NCBI GenBank assembly: GCA_964523945.1
Contig: CAZGBU010000013.1
Location: 1-29,795 of the forward strand
DNA from: CAKTOF01 sp964523945
GTDB taxonomy: Bacteria > Bacillota > Clostridia > Oscillospirales > Oscillospiraceae
Length of the DNA stretch: 29,795 nucleotides
Direction: 5' to 3'
The translations under genes were made by a program, and so were the position numbers. Below, one piece after another: positions 1 to 8,271 of this stretch (its first letter is position 1; every line of letters begins with the position of its first letter). The notes beneath the pieces were generated by a model. It was not told where the DNA came from and did not search any database. It saw only the letters and a program-made list of their open reading frames with translations.

Positions 1-2
1 TT

Positions 3-245
3 AAAGCGGCGTGCATCTGCCAGACGCTCCACTTTCAGATCAAGGAGGACCAGGTGCATTCACTTGCTGCAAAACATGTGCGAGAAGAACTTGAGCAATA
101 TAAGCATAACCTGGAACGCAACCGCACAGCATACCGGATTGTCGAAGAAACCGTCCAGCCGGACGATTCGATTATCATCAAAGTGATAAAGCAGTACAAC
201 AATTGTCCGGTTGGGGATTATCTTTCTGCCGATGAGAACAACTGA
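3..245 (+). CDS. hypothetical protein, probably 5'-truncated by the window edge
   Basis: The reading frame is open from the first bases of the window to a TGA at 243-245, so this may be the C-terminal part of a longer protein. Alternatively it starts at GTG 54, which has an AAGGAGG SD at 42-48 with a 5-nt gap and would give 63 residues. The visible protein is charged and helical in its first half (many E, K, R and Q) and ends in a short beta-like segment followed by a YNNCPVGDYL stretch. I do not recognise the family and assign no function. It converges on the ispH-rpsA operon, and the terminator at 313-348 lies between them. Confidence 0.5.
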   Translation, partial: KAACICQTLHFQIKEDQVHSLAAKHVREELEQYKHNLERNRTAYRIVEETVQPDDSIIIKVIKQYNNCPVGDYLSADENN

Positions 246-312
246 ACCTGTCCAGCTTTGCAAAAGTGCGGCGCTTCTCTTGAGACTGTATAATGCAGCG
301 CGCTGGACAAAC

Positions 313-348
313 AAAAGGCGGCATCCAGGGTAACTGGATGCCGCCTTT
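313..348 (-). terminator. rho-independent terminator after ispH-rpsA
   Basis: A perfect 12-bp inverted repeat (317-328 and 334-345, GGCGGCATCCAG against its complement) has a 5-nt loop. Read on the minus strand it is followed by TTTT. It starts 9 nt past the stop codon of the fusion gene and probably ends the whole minus-strand operon. On the plus strand it is followed only by TTTC, so it may act weakly in that direction too. Confidence 0.9.
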
Positions 349-357
349 CAACTTCTG

Positions 358-2466
358 TTATTCGTCGTCTTCGCCCAGATCATTCTGCCCTTCGATCGGG
401 TTCTCCGAGCTATAGACCATCGCGGACTCTGGCTCCGGTTCAGCCGGCGCATAGGTGTGTTCTTCCTCGACGCTCGGACGCTCTGGCTCGAGTAGCGCAC
501 GAATTGACAGCGAAATACGCTTGCGCTCGGTATCGATGTCAGTGATCTTGACATCAACCTCCTGGCCCTCCTGCAGCACGTCGCCCGGTTTGCCGATGCG
601 GCGATCCGCAATCTGACTGATGTGGATCAGGCCATCGACGCCCGGAATAATCTCGGCAAACGCACCGAACTCCATCAGTTTAACGATTTTGGCCTTGACC
701 ACATCGCCGACGTGATAATTCGTCGTGAAGATTGTCCACGGGTTCGTCTCCGGCGTTTTGTAGCCAAGAGAGATGCGACGCTTCTCCGGATCGAGCGCAA
801 TCACAAACACATCAATCTCATCACCAACCGAAACAACATCGGCCGGGGTCTTGATCCGATTCCAGCTCAGCTTGGAAACGTGCACCATGCCGTCAACACC
901 GCCGATGTCGACAAAAGCGCCGTAAGACGTCAGGCTCTTGACGGTACCGTGATATTTCTTGCCGACCTCAATCTCAGACCAGACCTTTTCCGCAGCTGCT
1001 TTGCGCTCCTCATTCAGCACGGCACGGATTGAGCCGACAACGCGGCGGCGGGAACGGTTGACCTCTGTAATGCGCAGGCGAACCGTCTGCTTGAGCATAC
1101 TCTCCAAGTCGCCGCCCTTCGGCACACCGCTCTGCGAAGCGGGAATAAAGACGCGCACACCTTTGTAATTACCGACCAAACCGCCGGAGTTGACCTCGTT
1201 GATGGTCATCTCGATCGGCTCTTTGGATTCACAGGCCGCCTCAACCTCTTCCCAACCCTTGTTGGCATCCAGGCGTTTTTTGCTCAGCGTGACAACACCC
1301 TCGAGATCATTCACGCGGACGACGTAGACTTCGACTTCATCGCCGACCTTGAACAGGTCTTCCGGCTTCACCGTCGGATCGCTGCTGATCTGGTCATAGG
1401 GTATGTACCCAGCCTGCTTCGCACCCAGATCGACATAGACTTCTGTCGGGCTGATGCCAGTGACAATACCTGTGACCTTATCTCCTGTATTTAAAGTTTT
1501 GAAAGACTGTTCAAGGAGCTGCTCAAAGTTCTCCTCCCCAGCCTCAACCGCAGTATCCTGGGTTTCTTCGGCTGCAGCTGCAGCCGGCTCGGTGACCTCC
1601 GGGGTTACCTGTTCCATAATTTCGTCGCTCATCTTGTGACTGACCTCCTTTATGATCCACGACGGCGTAGACGCGCCCGCCGTGACGCCAACGGTTGCTG
1701 CGCCGGGAAACGACTGCACGTCCAACTCTGCCGCATTGTCAATCAGGCAGACAGACGAACAGGTTTGATTGCACAACTCGTAAAGCCGCCTTGTGTTGGA
1801 GCTAGCTGCGTCGCCGACGACAACCACCGCATCACAGGCCTTTGCGAGAATCGCAGCCTCCTTCTGGCGTTTTTCCGTAGCATTACATATTGTATCAAAG
1901 ATTTCGCAGTTTGTACACTCTTTTTTTAATAAATTTGTACAGGCTGACCAGACTGCCTGCGTGTTGGTCGTCTGACAGACTGCGGTGAGCGCCGCACTGC
2001 GCCGATCCTGCGATTCCGCAAGCCACTGTGCAATCGCATCGGCGCTTTCTGCCACCACCGGATTGCGGCACCAGCCGGCAATGGCCAGCACCTCCGGATG
2101 GCTCGGGTCGCCCACAATCAGGACGGTCCGGCCTCGCTTGGACGCCTCCCATGCAATTTTGTGAATCCGCTCGACAAACGGGCATGTTGCATCCACGATT
2201 TCCAGCCCGCGTGCATGCAGCGCATCATAGACCGCTTTTCCCACGCCGTGCGAACGGATGACGACCACTGCTCCATCGGGCGCTTCAGCCGGATCGGAGA
2301 TCTCGCGCACGCCCATTTGGGCAAAGCGTTCAACGACATGGCGGTTGTGGATAATCGGCCCAAGCGTAACGACGCTTCGACCTGCAAGCGCCGCCTGCTC
2401 CACCATCTGTACCGCACGGCTTACGCCAAAGCAGAATCCTGCCGTTTTGGCCACGACAACTTTCAT
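358..2466 (-). CDS. ispH-rpsA: bifunctional 4-hydroxy-3-methylbut-2-enyl diphosphate reductase / ribosomal protein S1
   Basis: A 702-residue fusion. Residues 1 to about 278 are IspH (LytB), the [4Fe-4S] enzyme that makes IPP and DMAPP in the last step of the MEP pathway. The cluster cysteines are visible in CFGV (C12), ATCPFV (near 97) and ICNAT, with the active-site histidines (IIHNR, RSHGVG, SHPEV) and the SSN substrate motif. An acidic Ala/Glu linker follows, then four S1 RNA-binding repeats from about residue 320 to 675, as in short Firmicutes S1 proteins. The start is ATG 2466 with GGGGGAG 5 nt upstream; it overlaps the plsC stop as ATGA. The frame stays open further upstream to 2817, but that part lies inside plsC. 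The fusion is known in Clostridia. A strong SD and an in-frame ATG sit at the junction (1630-1651), so S1 may also be made alone. Confidence 0.96.
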   Translation of the reverse strand: MKVVVAKTAGFCFGVSRAVQMVEQAALAGRSVVTLGPIIHNRHVVERFAQMGVREISDPAEAPDGAVVVIRSHGVGKAVYDALHARGLEIVDATCPFVERIHKIAWEASKRGRTVLIVGDPSHPEVLAIAGWCRNPVVAESADAIAQWLAESQDRRSAALTAVCQTTNTQAVWSACTNLLKKECTNCEIFDTICNATEKRQKEAAILAKACDAVVVVGDAASSNTRRLYELCNQTCSSVCLIDNAAELDVQSFPGAATVGVTAGASTPSWIIKEVSHKMSDEIMEQVTPEVTEPAAAAAEETQDTAVEAGEENFEQLLEQSFKTLNTGDKVTGIVTGISPTEVYVDLGAKQAGYIPYDQISSDPTVKPEDLFKVGDEVEVYVVRVNDLEGVVTLSKKRLDANKGWEEVEAACESKEPIEMTINEVNSGGLVGNYKGVRVFIPASQSGVPKGGDLESMLKQTVRLRITEVNRSRRRVVGSIRAVLNEERKAAAEKVWSEIEVGKKYHGTVKSLTSYGAFVDIGGVDGMVHVSKLSWNRIKTPADVVSVGDEIDVFVIALDPEKRRISLGYKTPETNPWTIFTTNYHVGDVVKAKIVKLMEFGAFAEIIPGVDGLIHISQIADRRIGKPGDVLQEGQEVDVKITDIDTERKRISLSIRALLEPERPSVEEEHTYAPAEPEPESAMVYSSENPIEGQNDLGEDDE
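1630..1651 (-). promoter_or_regulatory. internal Shine-Dalgarno and ATG at the IspH/S1 junction
   Basis: On the minus strand AAAGGAGGT (1651 to 1643) stands 10 nt before an in-frame ATG (1632-1630). That codon is residue 279 of the fusion, just where the IspH domain ends (GASTPSW...HKM) and the S1 linker begins. Initiation here would give a free 424-residue S1 protein. The match to the anti-SD is better than the one at the upstream IspH start. Use of the site is inferred. Confidence 0.6.
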
Positions 2467-3062
2467 GGCATCTCCCCCAGCGCATAGATCCGGTCCATCA
2501 GCGCGGCAGTCAGTGTATGCAGTTCGGCGCTCGTCGCACGTCTGCCCTCGCTGGTCATGCGGTACGGCTCGCCGATCACACAGCGCAGCGAAGAGAACGG
2601 CCGCTTGTCTTCGTTCAGGAAAACCGGAAGGACTGACGTATCGGTCCGCGTTGCAAGCATGGCCACACCGGTTTTGCCCGGCAGCCGATTCCCGTTCCGG
2701 CAGCGCGTTCCCTGCGGGAAAATCATCAGGCGCTTCCCATCTTTGAGCGTTTTGATCGCCGTCTTCAGCGCGGTAACATCGTTCTCGCCACGGTCGACGC
2801 CGAACACGCCGACCCACTGCAGAATCCGGCGCAGGACCGGGATCCGCATCAGCTGTGCCTTGGCCATGATGCGCGGCATGCGCTCCATCCGGTTTGTTTG
2901 CAGCGCAAACAGCAGCCAGAGCGGATCAGCCGAGGACGAGTGGTTGCAGCAGATGATGCAGGCGCCGCTCTGCGGGATGTTCTCCCGCCCTTCGACGCGG
3001 AAAACCGGGTGCCAGACGCCGAGTGCAATGCGCACGAGCCAATATGCAAACCGAAACAACAC
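2463..3062 (-). CDS. plsC: 1-acyl-sn-glycerol-3-phosphate acyltransferase (PlsC family)
   Basis: A 199-residue membrane-associated acyltransferase that would add the second acyl chain to lysophosphatidic acid in phospholipid synthesis. The catalytic HX4D motif is present (NHSSSAD, H41 and D46), as is the glycerol-phosphate binding motif at 115-120, here FPQGTR rather than the usual FPEGTR. The N-terminus is hydrophobic (residues 1-20). The start is GTG 3062, directly after the cmk stop; the gene ends as ATGA overlapping ispH. The order cmk-plsC-ispH/rpsA is common in Clostridia. The acyl donor cannot be told from the sequence. Confidence 0.93.
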   Translation of the reverse strand: MLFRFAYWLVRIALGVWHPVFRVEGRENIPQSGACIICCNHSSSADPLWLLFALQTNRMERMPRIMAKAQLMRIPVLRRILQWVGVFGVDRGENDVTALKTAIKTLKDGKRLMIFPQGTRCRNGNRLPGKTGVAMLATRTDTSVLPVFLNEDKRPFSSLRCVIGEPYRMTSEGRRATSAELHTLTAALMDRIYALGEMP

Positions 3063-3740
3063 TCAGGCACACCCGCTTTCCACAATCTCACGCAGTGCCT
3101 GCGCCGCCTGATCAATCGTCAGCTCGGTTGTATCGAGTTCCACCGCGTCGGGCGCTTTTTTCAGCGGCGCCGTTTCGCGTGTGCGGTCGCGCGCATCGCG
3201 CTGCTCCTGATCGGCCAAAACAGCGGCCAGTGTCGTGTGTTCGCCGCGCGCAAGCAATTCGTCACAGCGACGCTTTGCGCGCGCCTGCGGCGAAGCAGTC
3301 AAAAAGACCTTAACATCCGCGTCCGGCAGGACAACGGTTCCGATATCACGCCCGTCCATCACCACGCTGTGACGCCGCGCCAGATCCCGCTGCATGTCCA
3401 GCAGGAACGCGCGCACCAGCGGCTGCGCCGAAATCTGGGAGGCAGCCGCTGAAATTTCCGGGGTGCGCAACTCGTCGGTGACGTCTGTACCATTGAGCAG
3501 CATACGCTGCTCTCCACCATCCAGATAGACAATTTCCACATTGGCATCCGGCAGAAAGCGGCGGATATTATCCACATCCCGCGGGCCGATCCCGAGCATG
3601 GCAAAGTGATAAGCCACGGTTCGGTAAATCGCGCCGGTGTCGACATACATGCAGCCGAGCTCTTTGGCAAGGCGGCGTGCCAACGTACTCTTGCCCGCCC
3701 CGGACGGTCCGTCGATTGCGATTGTATAGTGCTGTTTCAT
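3063..3740 (-). CDS. cmk: cytidylate (CMP/dCMP) kinase
   Basis: A 225-residue cytosolic kinase that phosphorylates CMP and dCMP with ATP in pyrimidine salvage and nucleotide supply. The P-loop GPSGAGKST is at residues 11-19, followed by the VDTGAIYR segment typical of Cmk. VVMDGRDIGTVVLPDADVKVF and a lid region with ARAKRR complete the family pattern. The length fits (about 220-230). The start ATG 3740 overlaps the stop of the upstream flavoprotein gene as ATGA, so translation is probably coupled. The SD is weak (GGAG 14 nt upstream), which fits coupling. Confidence 0.96.
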   Translation of the reverse strand: MKQHYTIAIDGPSGAGKSTLARRLAKELGCMYVDTGAIYRTVAYHFAMLGIGPRDVDNIRRFLPDANVEIVYLDGGEQRMLLNGTDVTDELRTPEISAAASQISAQPLVRAFLLDMQRDLARRHSVVMDGRDIGTVVLPDADVKVFLTASPQARAKRRCDELLARGEHTTLAAVLADQEQRDARDRTRETAPLKKAPDAVELDTTELTIDQAAQALREIVESGCA

Positions 3741-5006
3741 GATATGATACCCAACTCCTGTGCATTTGATACATCAGCGGCGTCCTGTGCAGCTGCCCGC
3801 CCTGCCGCATAACCGGTCGCCCACGCGATCTGCAAATTGTAGCCACCCGTGTAGGCGTCGACATCGAGCACCTCACCGGCAAAATAGAGGCCGCGCACCA
3901 GCTTGGATGCCATGGTCTTTGGATCGACTTCACCGGTCTTGACGCCGCCCGCGGTGACAATCGCCTCTCGAACCGGGCGGCGGCGTGCAATTCTGACCGA
4001 AAAATCCCGCGTCAGCTCGAGCAGCACGCGGCGCTGCTGCTTTGTCAGGCTGTTGACTTTCTGTGTTGGATCAATTCCACTGCGCTCCACCATTACGGGG
4101 ATCAGCGCTCTTGGATAAAGGCGGCCCAGTGAATTGGAAAAGTTGCGGTTGCGGGCCAATTCGAATTCCTGCACCAGGCGCCGGTCGAGCGTCTGCTCGT
4201 CCAGGACAGGCTTCAGGTTGATATGGACGGTATAGCCGGCGTCGCCTTTCATATGTGCGCTTGCACTCAGAATGACCGGTCCGGAAAGGCCGAAATGTGT
4301 AAACAGCAGTTCGCCAAACTCTTCGAACACGCACTTTCCGCGCGCGTCGAGCAGGCGGACAGAGATGTTCCGCAGCGAAAGCCCCTGCAACTTGGCGCAC
4401 CAGTATCCATCTTCTTCAAGCGGAACAAGCGATCCAACCGGCGGGACAATTGTGTGTCCCGCATCTGCGGCCAGCTGATATCCGCTGCCATCCGAACCGG
4501 TCGCAGGATACGAGCAGCCTCCCGTACACAGAATCACATGATCCGCAGCAATCGCGGTATCTGCAATACGGACACCGCTGACTGCGCCGTCTTCTATGCA
4601 TAACACCTGTACATCACCGCGCAGGATCTGCACGCCGGTCTGGCGCAGATAGTGTACCAGCGCATCCGTGATGTCCTGTGCGCGGTCTGAGACTGGAAAA
4701 ACGCGGCGGCCGCGCTCGGTTTTCAGCGGGCAGCCGCACTGCTCAAAAAAATGCATTGTCCGTTCCGGCGGGAAGCCGTACATGGCGCTGTACAGGAACC
4801 GTGCATTGTGGGTCACGTTCGCCAGCGCCTCTTCCGGTGCGCAGTTGTTCGTGACATTGCAGCAGCCCTTCCCAGTGATATTCAGTTTTTTCCCCCAAGC
4901 GGTCGGCGTGATCCACCAGCGCCACGCGCGCACCGAAGTCGGCGGCCGTACCAGCGGAGAACATCCCCGCGGCACCGCCGCCGACCACCACGACGTCATA
5001 TTTCAA
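3737..5006 (-). CDS. NAD(P)/FAD-dependent oxidoreductase, HI0933/YhiN family, with a one-base frameshift
   Basis: Two overlapping frames together make one complete family member. The first, from TTG 5006, encodes KYDVVVVGGGAAGMF (the dinucleotide-binding GxGxxG) up to DRLGEK. The second continues with KLNITGKGCCNVTN, the family signature, and runs to the stop at 3737, including GCSYPATGSDG and a C-terminal GEVLDVDAYTGGYNLQIA flavin motif. The break lies in a G5A6 tract (4886-4896). Removing one base gives 422 residues with normal spacing. The ATG at 4999 opens only the second frame and would lose the Rossmann motif, so it is not the true start. The gene overlaps the rpiR stop and the cmk start. 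The substrate of this family is not known. The shift may be a sequence error, a recent mutation, or suppressed by slippage. Confidence 0.85.
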
Positions 5007-5859
5007 CTTTCTCGTATACCTCGTACTCTTCCCAGATTTCCTCCAGATGGGTAAAGGTCTTGGACAACTCGCTCTCTTTTCGGCTGCCAATGGAGACCAG
5101 CAGCGCATTGCAAAGACTCAGCGGGGCAACCAGCGTGTCAACCAATGAAACCATATCGCTTTTTGCAATCAGCACGAGGTTGGCCAGCTCCGCAATCGGC
5201 GACTGCATCGTATCGGTCAGCGCAATCACCGTCGCACCCGTATCGCGGCAGAACCGCATCGCCTTGACTGTACGGCTCGAATAGCGCGGGAAGCTGATGC
5301 CGATGACGACATCGCCCGGGCCAACGCGCACGATCTGCTCGAACATCTCACTGGCTGATGAGGTATCCACCAGTTTGACATTGTCAAACATATAGTTGAA
5401 GTAAAACCCGAGGAACTGCGCGATGACCGCCGACGAGCGCACACCCAGTATGTAGATGCGCCGCGCGCCGAGAATCGCCTCGACCGACTGCCGGAATGCA
5501 TCACGGTCGATCTCCTCCAAGGTCATCCGGATCTTTTCAATGTCCGACTGGAACACCATATTCATAATGTCCTGATTGCCGATCCGGTCACGCGCCACTT
5601 CAATGCGCTGCACACTGGTGAGCTTGTTGCGGATCATATCCTGCATGGCACGCTGCATGCTTGGGTAACCATCATAGCCAATCTCCACAGCAAATCGGAC
5701 AACCGTAGACTCGGAAACATTGACGGTTTTCCCCAGTTTGCTCGCCGTCATAAACGCCGCCTTGTCATATGACTCGAGAATATACCGGGCGATCAGCTTC
5801 TGCCCCTTTGAAAACCCATCCATACCGGCCTGGATGGTGGCCAAAATGTCAGCCGACAT
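4996..5859 (-). CDS. MurR/RpiR family transcriptional regulator
   Basis: A 287-residue regulator. Residues 1 to about 75 form the HTH_6 domain (KLGKTVNVSESTVVRFAVEIGYDGYPSMQ), and about 120-255 form a SIS sugar-phosphate-binding domain (GVRSSAVIAQF, GISFPRYSSRTVKAM). This architecture usually senses phosphosugars such as MurNAc-6-P. No sugar genes lie next to it here, so its target is not evident. The start ATG 5859 has AAAGGAGGA 11 nt upstream; the frame stays open further upstream to 5907 but without a better site. It is first in the operon rpiR-yhiN-cmk-plsC-ispH/rpsA, behind the promoter at 5931-5958. Confidence 0.93.
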   Translation of the reverse strand: MSADILATIQAGMDGFSKGQKLIARYILESYDKAAFMTASKLGKTVNVSESTVVRFAVEIGYDGYPSMQRAMQDMIRNKLTSVQRIEVARDRIGNQDIMNMVFQSDIEKIRMTLEEIDRDAFRQSVEAILGARRIYILGVRSSAVIAQFLGFYFNYMFDNVKLVDTSSASEMFEQIVRVGPGDVVIGISFPRYSSRTVKAMRFCRDTGATVIALTDTMQSPIAELANLVLIAKSDMVSLVDTLVAPLSLCNALLVSIGSRKESELSKTFTHLEEIWEEYEVYEKVEI

Positions 5860-5930
5860 GTGACAAATGTTCCTCCTTTGTGCAATGCTCAGAAAACGCC
5901 GCTTCATGCACGACGGTTATATCTGCTTAT

Positions 5931-5958
5931 ATCATACCCGTTTTTCTGAAATTTGCAA
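5931..5958 (-). promoter_or_regulatory. sigma-A type promoter for the rpiR-to-ispH/rpsA operon
   Basis: On the minus strand -35 TTGCAA (5958-5953), a 16-nt spacer and -10 TATGAT (5936-5931) lie 72 nt before the rpiR start, in the only open gap between rluB and rpiR. Confidence 0.65.
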
Positions 5959-5991
5959 GAAAAACATGAATCACTTGCGGCATTTTTTGCG

Positions 5992-6696
5992 TCAGGCCAG
6001 AAGCGCAGCAATTTCTGCCTCCGTCAGCAGCCTCCACTGCCCCGGCGGAAGACCGCCGAGCGCCACGGCGCCCTCTGCAATACGCCGGAGGGACAGCACC
6101 CGCGTGCCCGCCAGTTCGCACATGCGGCGGATCTGACGGTTGCGTCCCTCGTGGATCACAATGCGCAGGTCGGCCGATGTGCCATGGTCCGCAGCCAGCT
6201 CGACCGTCGGCGGGCAGATTGTATAACCATCCAGCGTGACCGGCCGTCGCAGCAGCCGGATGGTATCTTTGCAGAATGGCGCGACGCGCACCAGGTAGGT
6301 CTTCTCAACCGCATGCGATGGATGCATCAGCCGCTGGGCGAAATCACCATCGTTGGTCAGCAGCAGCAGCCCCTCAGATTCCAGATCCAGCCGGCCGACC
6401 GGATAGACGCGCGCCCCGCACTCTCGCACAAGATCGGTCACGGTCGGTCGGCCACGTTCGTCATCGCAGGTGGTCACATAGCCTCTCGGCTTATTCAACA
6501 TGATGTACAGCCGCGCGGACGCGGCAGAAATTGGGCGGCCATCGACAAGGATTTCATCGCGGTCCGGATCCGCCCGGTCACCCAAAGCGGCCGCCTGTCC
6601 GTTGACACACACGCGGCCGGCCTGTATCAACCGCTCGGCCTCGCGCCGTGAACAGACGCCACATGCGGAAAGGATCTTCTGAATTCGCTCTGCCAT
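5992..6696 (-). CDS. 16S/23S rRNA pseudouridine synthase, RsuA/RluB family
   Basis: A 234-residue enzyme that isomerises a uridine in rRNA. It has an N-terminal S4 RNA-binding domain (about residues 2-50) and the RsuA/RluB catalytic loop GRLDLESEGLLLLTNDG with the catalytic Asp at 104. The basic C-terminal RNRQIRRM motif is present. Length and layout fit RluB (23S position 2605 type) better than RsuA, but the target base cannot be read from sequence. ATG 6696 has GGAAGG 8 nt upstream and lies 5 nt after the dac gene stop, so the two are cotranscribed. Confidence 0.93.
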   Translation of the reverse strand: MAERIQKILSACGVCSRREAERLIQAGRVCVNGQAAALGDRADPDRDEILVDGRPISAASARLYIMLNKPRGYVTTCDDERGRPTVTDLVRECGARVYPVGRLDLESEGLLLLTNDGDFAQRLMHPSHAVEKTYLVRVAPFCKDTIRLLRRPVTLDGYTICPPTVELAADHGTSADLRIVIHEGRNRQIRRMCELAGTRVLSLRRIAEGAVALGGLPPGQWRLLTEAEIAALLA

Positions 6697-6701
6697 ACCC
6701 C

Positions 6702-7793
6702 TTACCTTCCCAGAATCTTATCCAACAGGCTGCGCTCCGGCTGCTGCTCATATGCCGATTCCGCCCAGACCAGCGGGACCGTTCCAAGTACGACGCCGTC
6801 CAGCACGACCTCTGCACTCCCGGCAGCCTCCCCGCGTGTCACAGGTGCGAACAGCATGCGCGGCAGATGCACGCGAAGCTCCGGCTGCTCACCTTCCGTC
6901 AGCGAGTAGGAAAACGGCTCCGCCGCGACAGCATTGACCTGTGCGCGATCGCCGTTGATGACCGGCACCGACGCAACGACATCGCCTCGGTTGAGTACAA
7001 CGCACGAATGAAACGTCTCAAACGCAAAATCAAACAGTGCAGCCTGATCTGACCAGTCACTCGGCGCATTGATTGTCACACAAATCAGGCGGCGCCCTTC
7101 CCGTTCGGCGGCGCCGACCAGAATACGGCCGGCCGAACGGGTATAGCCCGTCTTGACACCAACTGCACCGTCGACCCGCCAGAGCAGCTTATTGTGATTG
7201 CTCAGAGACCGTCCGGCAACCGTAGCGGTTTTTGTGGAGACAATCTCGCGAAATGTCTCATTTTCCATTGCATACGCAGCCAGACGCTCCATATCGCGCG
7301 CCGTTGAATAGTTCTGACCATCATCAAGACCATGTGGATTGGCAAAGTGCGTCTGTGCCAGATCCAAGCGCTCAGCTGTCTCATTCATCCGGGTTACAAA
7401 CGCCTCGGCCGTGCCGCCACAGAAAATGGCCAGTGCGACAGCCGCGTCGTTGCCGGACTGGAGCATCAATCCCAGCAGCAGCTCGCGCACTGAAAGCACC
7501 TCGCCTGCTTTCAGATACATCGAGGAACCTTCGATTCCGACTGCCTCCGGCATCACTTCTACCCGCGCGTCCAGATCGCAATTCTCAATGACGACAAGAG
7601 CCGTTATAATCTTGGTCGTACTGGCAATCAGATGGGTATCATCCGCATTTTTTTCGTATAGTATCCGCCCGGTTGACCCGTCAAGTACAACGGCGCTTTG
7701 CGCCGAAACCGACGGCGCCGCCGCTACGCCAATCCGGAAAACAGCGGCAGCGGCAAGCAGAGCCGCCGCCGCAAGAAACACACTGCGTTTCAT
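6702..7793 (-). CDS. D-alanyl-D-alanine carboxypeptidase (DacF/PBP5 type)
   Basis: A 363-residue secreted penicillin-binding protein (peptidase S11) that trims the terminal D-Ala from peptidoglycan stem peptides. Residues 1-26 form a signal peptide (basic start, Ala-rich core, AAAP end). The three active-site motifs are intact: STTK at 58-61, SGN at 113-115 and KTG at 214-216. A PBP5 C-terminal beta domain follows from about residue 260, ending in a basic amphipathic tail that may hold it to the membrane. It lies 49 nt after ytfJ. In spore-formers such enzymes (dacF) act on the spore cortex or the vegetative wall; which applies here is not clear. Confidence 0.93.
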   Translation of the reverse strand: MKRSVFLAAAALLAAAAVFRIGVAAAPSVSAQSAVVLDGSTGRILYEKNADDTHLIASTTKIITALVVIENCDLDARVEVMPEAVGIEGSSMYLKAGEVLSVRELLLGLMLQSGNDAAVALAIFCGGTAEAFVTRMNETAERLDLAQTHFANPHGLDDGQNYSTARDMERLAAYAMENETFREIVSTKTATVAGRSLSNHNKLLWRVDGAVGVKTGYTRSAGRILVGAAEREGRRLICVTINAPSDWSDQAALFDFAFETFHSCVVLNRGDVVASVPVINGDRAQVNAVAAEPFSYSLTEGEQPELRVHLPRMLFAPVTRGEAAGSAEVVLDGVVLGTVPLVWAESAYEQQPERSLLDKILGR

Positions 7794-7842
7794 ATTCCAT
7801 CACCGCGCATAGTATTGCTGTGCGCGATCCGTTGTATCCGCG

Positions 7843-8271
7843 TTAATTTGCGGCAGTCGGGTCGATATCCTCCATCCGTTCGGATGCCGCTTTTTTTTCT
7901 TTCGCCTCATTGACATAATTCATAATTTTGTCAATCAGATCCGGTACCGCATCTAGCAGCCGGTCAATGGTGGAGCTCGCCGGCTCCGCAATCGGTAGCA
8001 TCCGAACCGCTCCCTGTCTGATGATCAGGAATGCGACAGGCGTCACACTGACACCTGCACCAGCCCCACCGCCGAACGGATACTGACCGGTCATGTTTTT
8101 GATTGTGATCTCTGTGCCGCCGCCGCCAATGCCAACGTGGATCCGGCTAATCGGCAGGATCGTCGCGCCGTCCGGCGTAACAATCGGGTCCCCGACGACC
8201 ATATTGGCGTCAACCATGCTTTTGACCTTTTCAAAGTTGGTTCCCATAAAATCCGAGAGAGTTGCGCTCAC
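7843..8271 (-). CDS. ytfJ: GerW family sporulation protein (YtfJ)
   Basis: A 142-residue member of the GerW/YtfJ family. The family pattern is clear: GDPIVTPDGATILPIS, then Gly-rich strands (GIGGGG, FGGGAGAGVSVTPVAFLII), then a C-terminal amphipathic helix. In Bacillus, YtfJ is made in sporulation and GerW is needed for some germination responses, so the gene marks the host as a likely spore-former. It overlaps the DUF2953 gene by 4 nt (ATGA), the usual pairing with ytfI. Its biochemical function is unknown. Confidence 0.93.
   Translation of the reverse strand: MSATLSDFMGTNFEKVKSMVDANMVVGDPIVTPDGATILPISRIHVGIGGGGTEITIKNMTGQYPFGGGAGAGVSVTPVAFLIIRQGAVRMLPIAEPASSTIDRLLDAVPDLIDKIMNYVNEAKEKKAASERMEDIDPTAAN

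Noticed and set aside
289..294. TATAAT on the plus strand downstream of the first gene
   Set aside because: No -35 at a proper distance and no plus-strand gene downstream.
2467..2817. N-terminal extension of the ispH-rpsA frame to 2817
   Set aside because: It lies wholly inside plsC in another frame, has no family similarity, and ATG 2466 has a good SD and the normal IspH N-terminus.
4880..4900. Programmed -1 frameshift at an A6C heptamer in the YhiN-family gene
   Set aside because: The heptamer is in the wrong phase and the required change is +1, so a classical -1 slippery site does not explain it.
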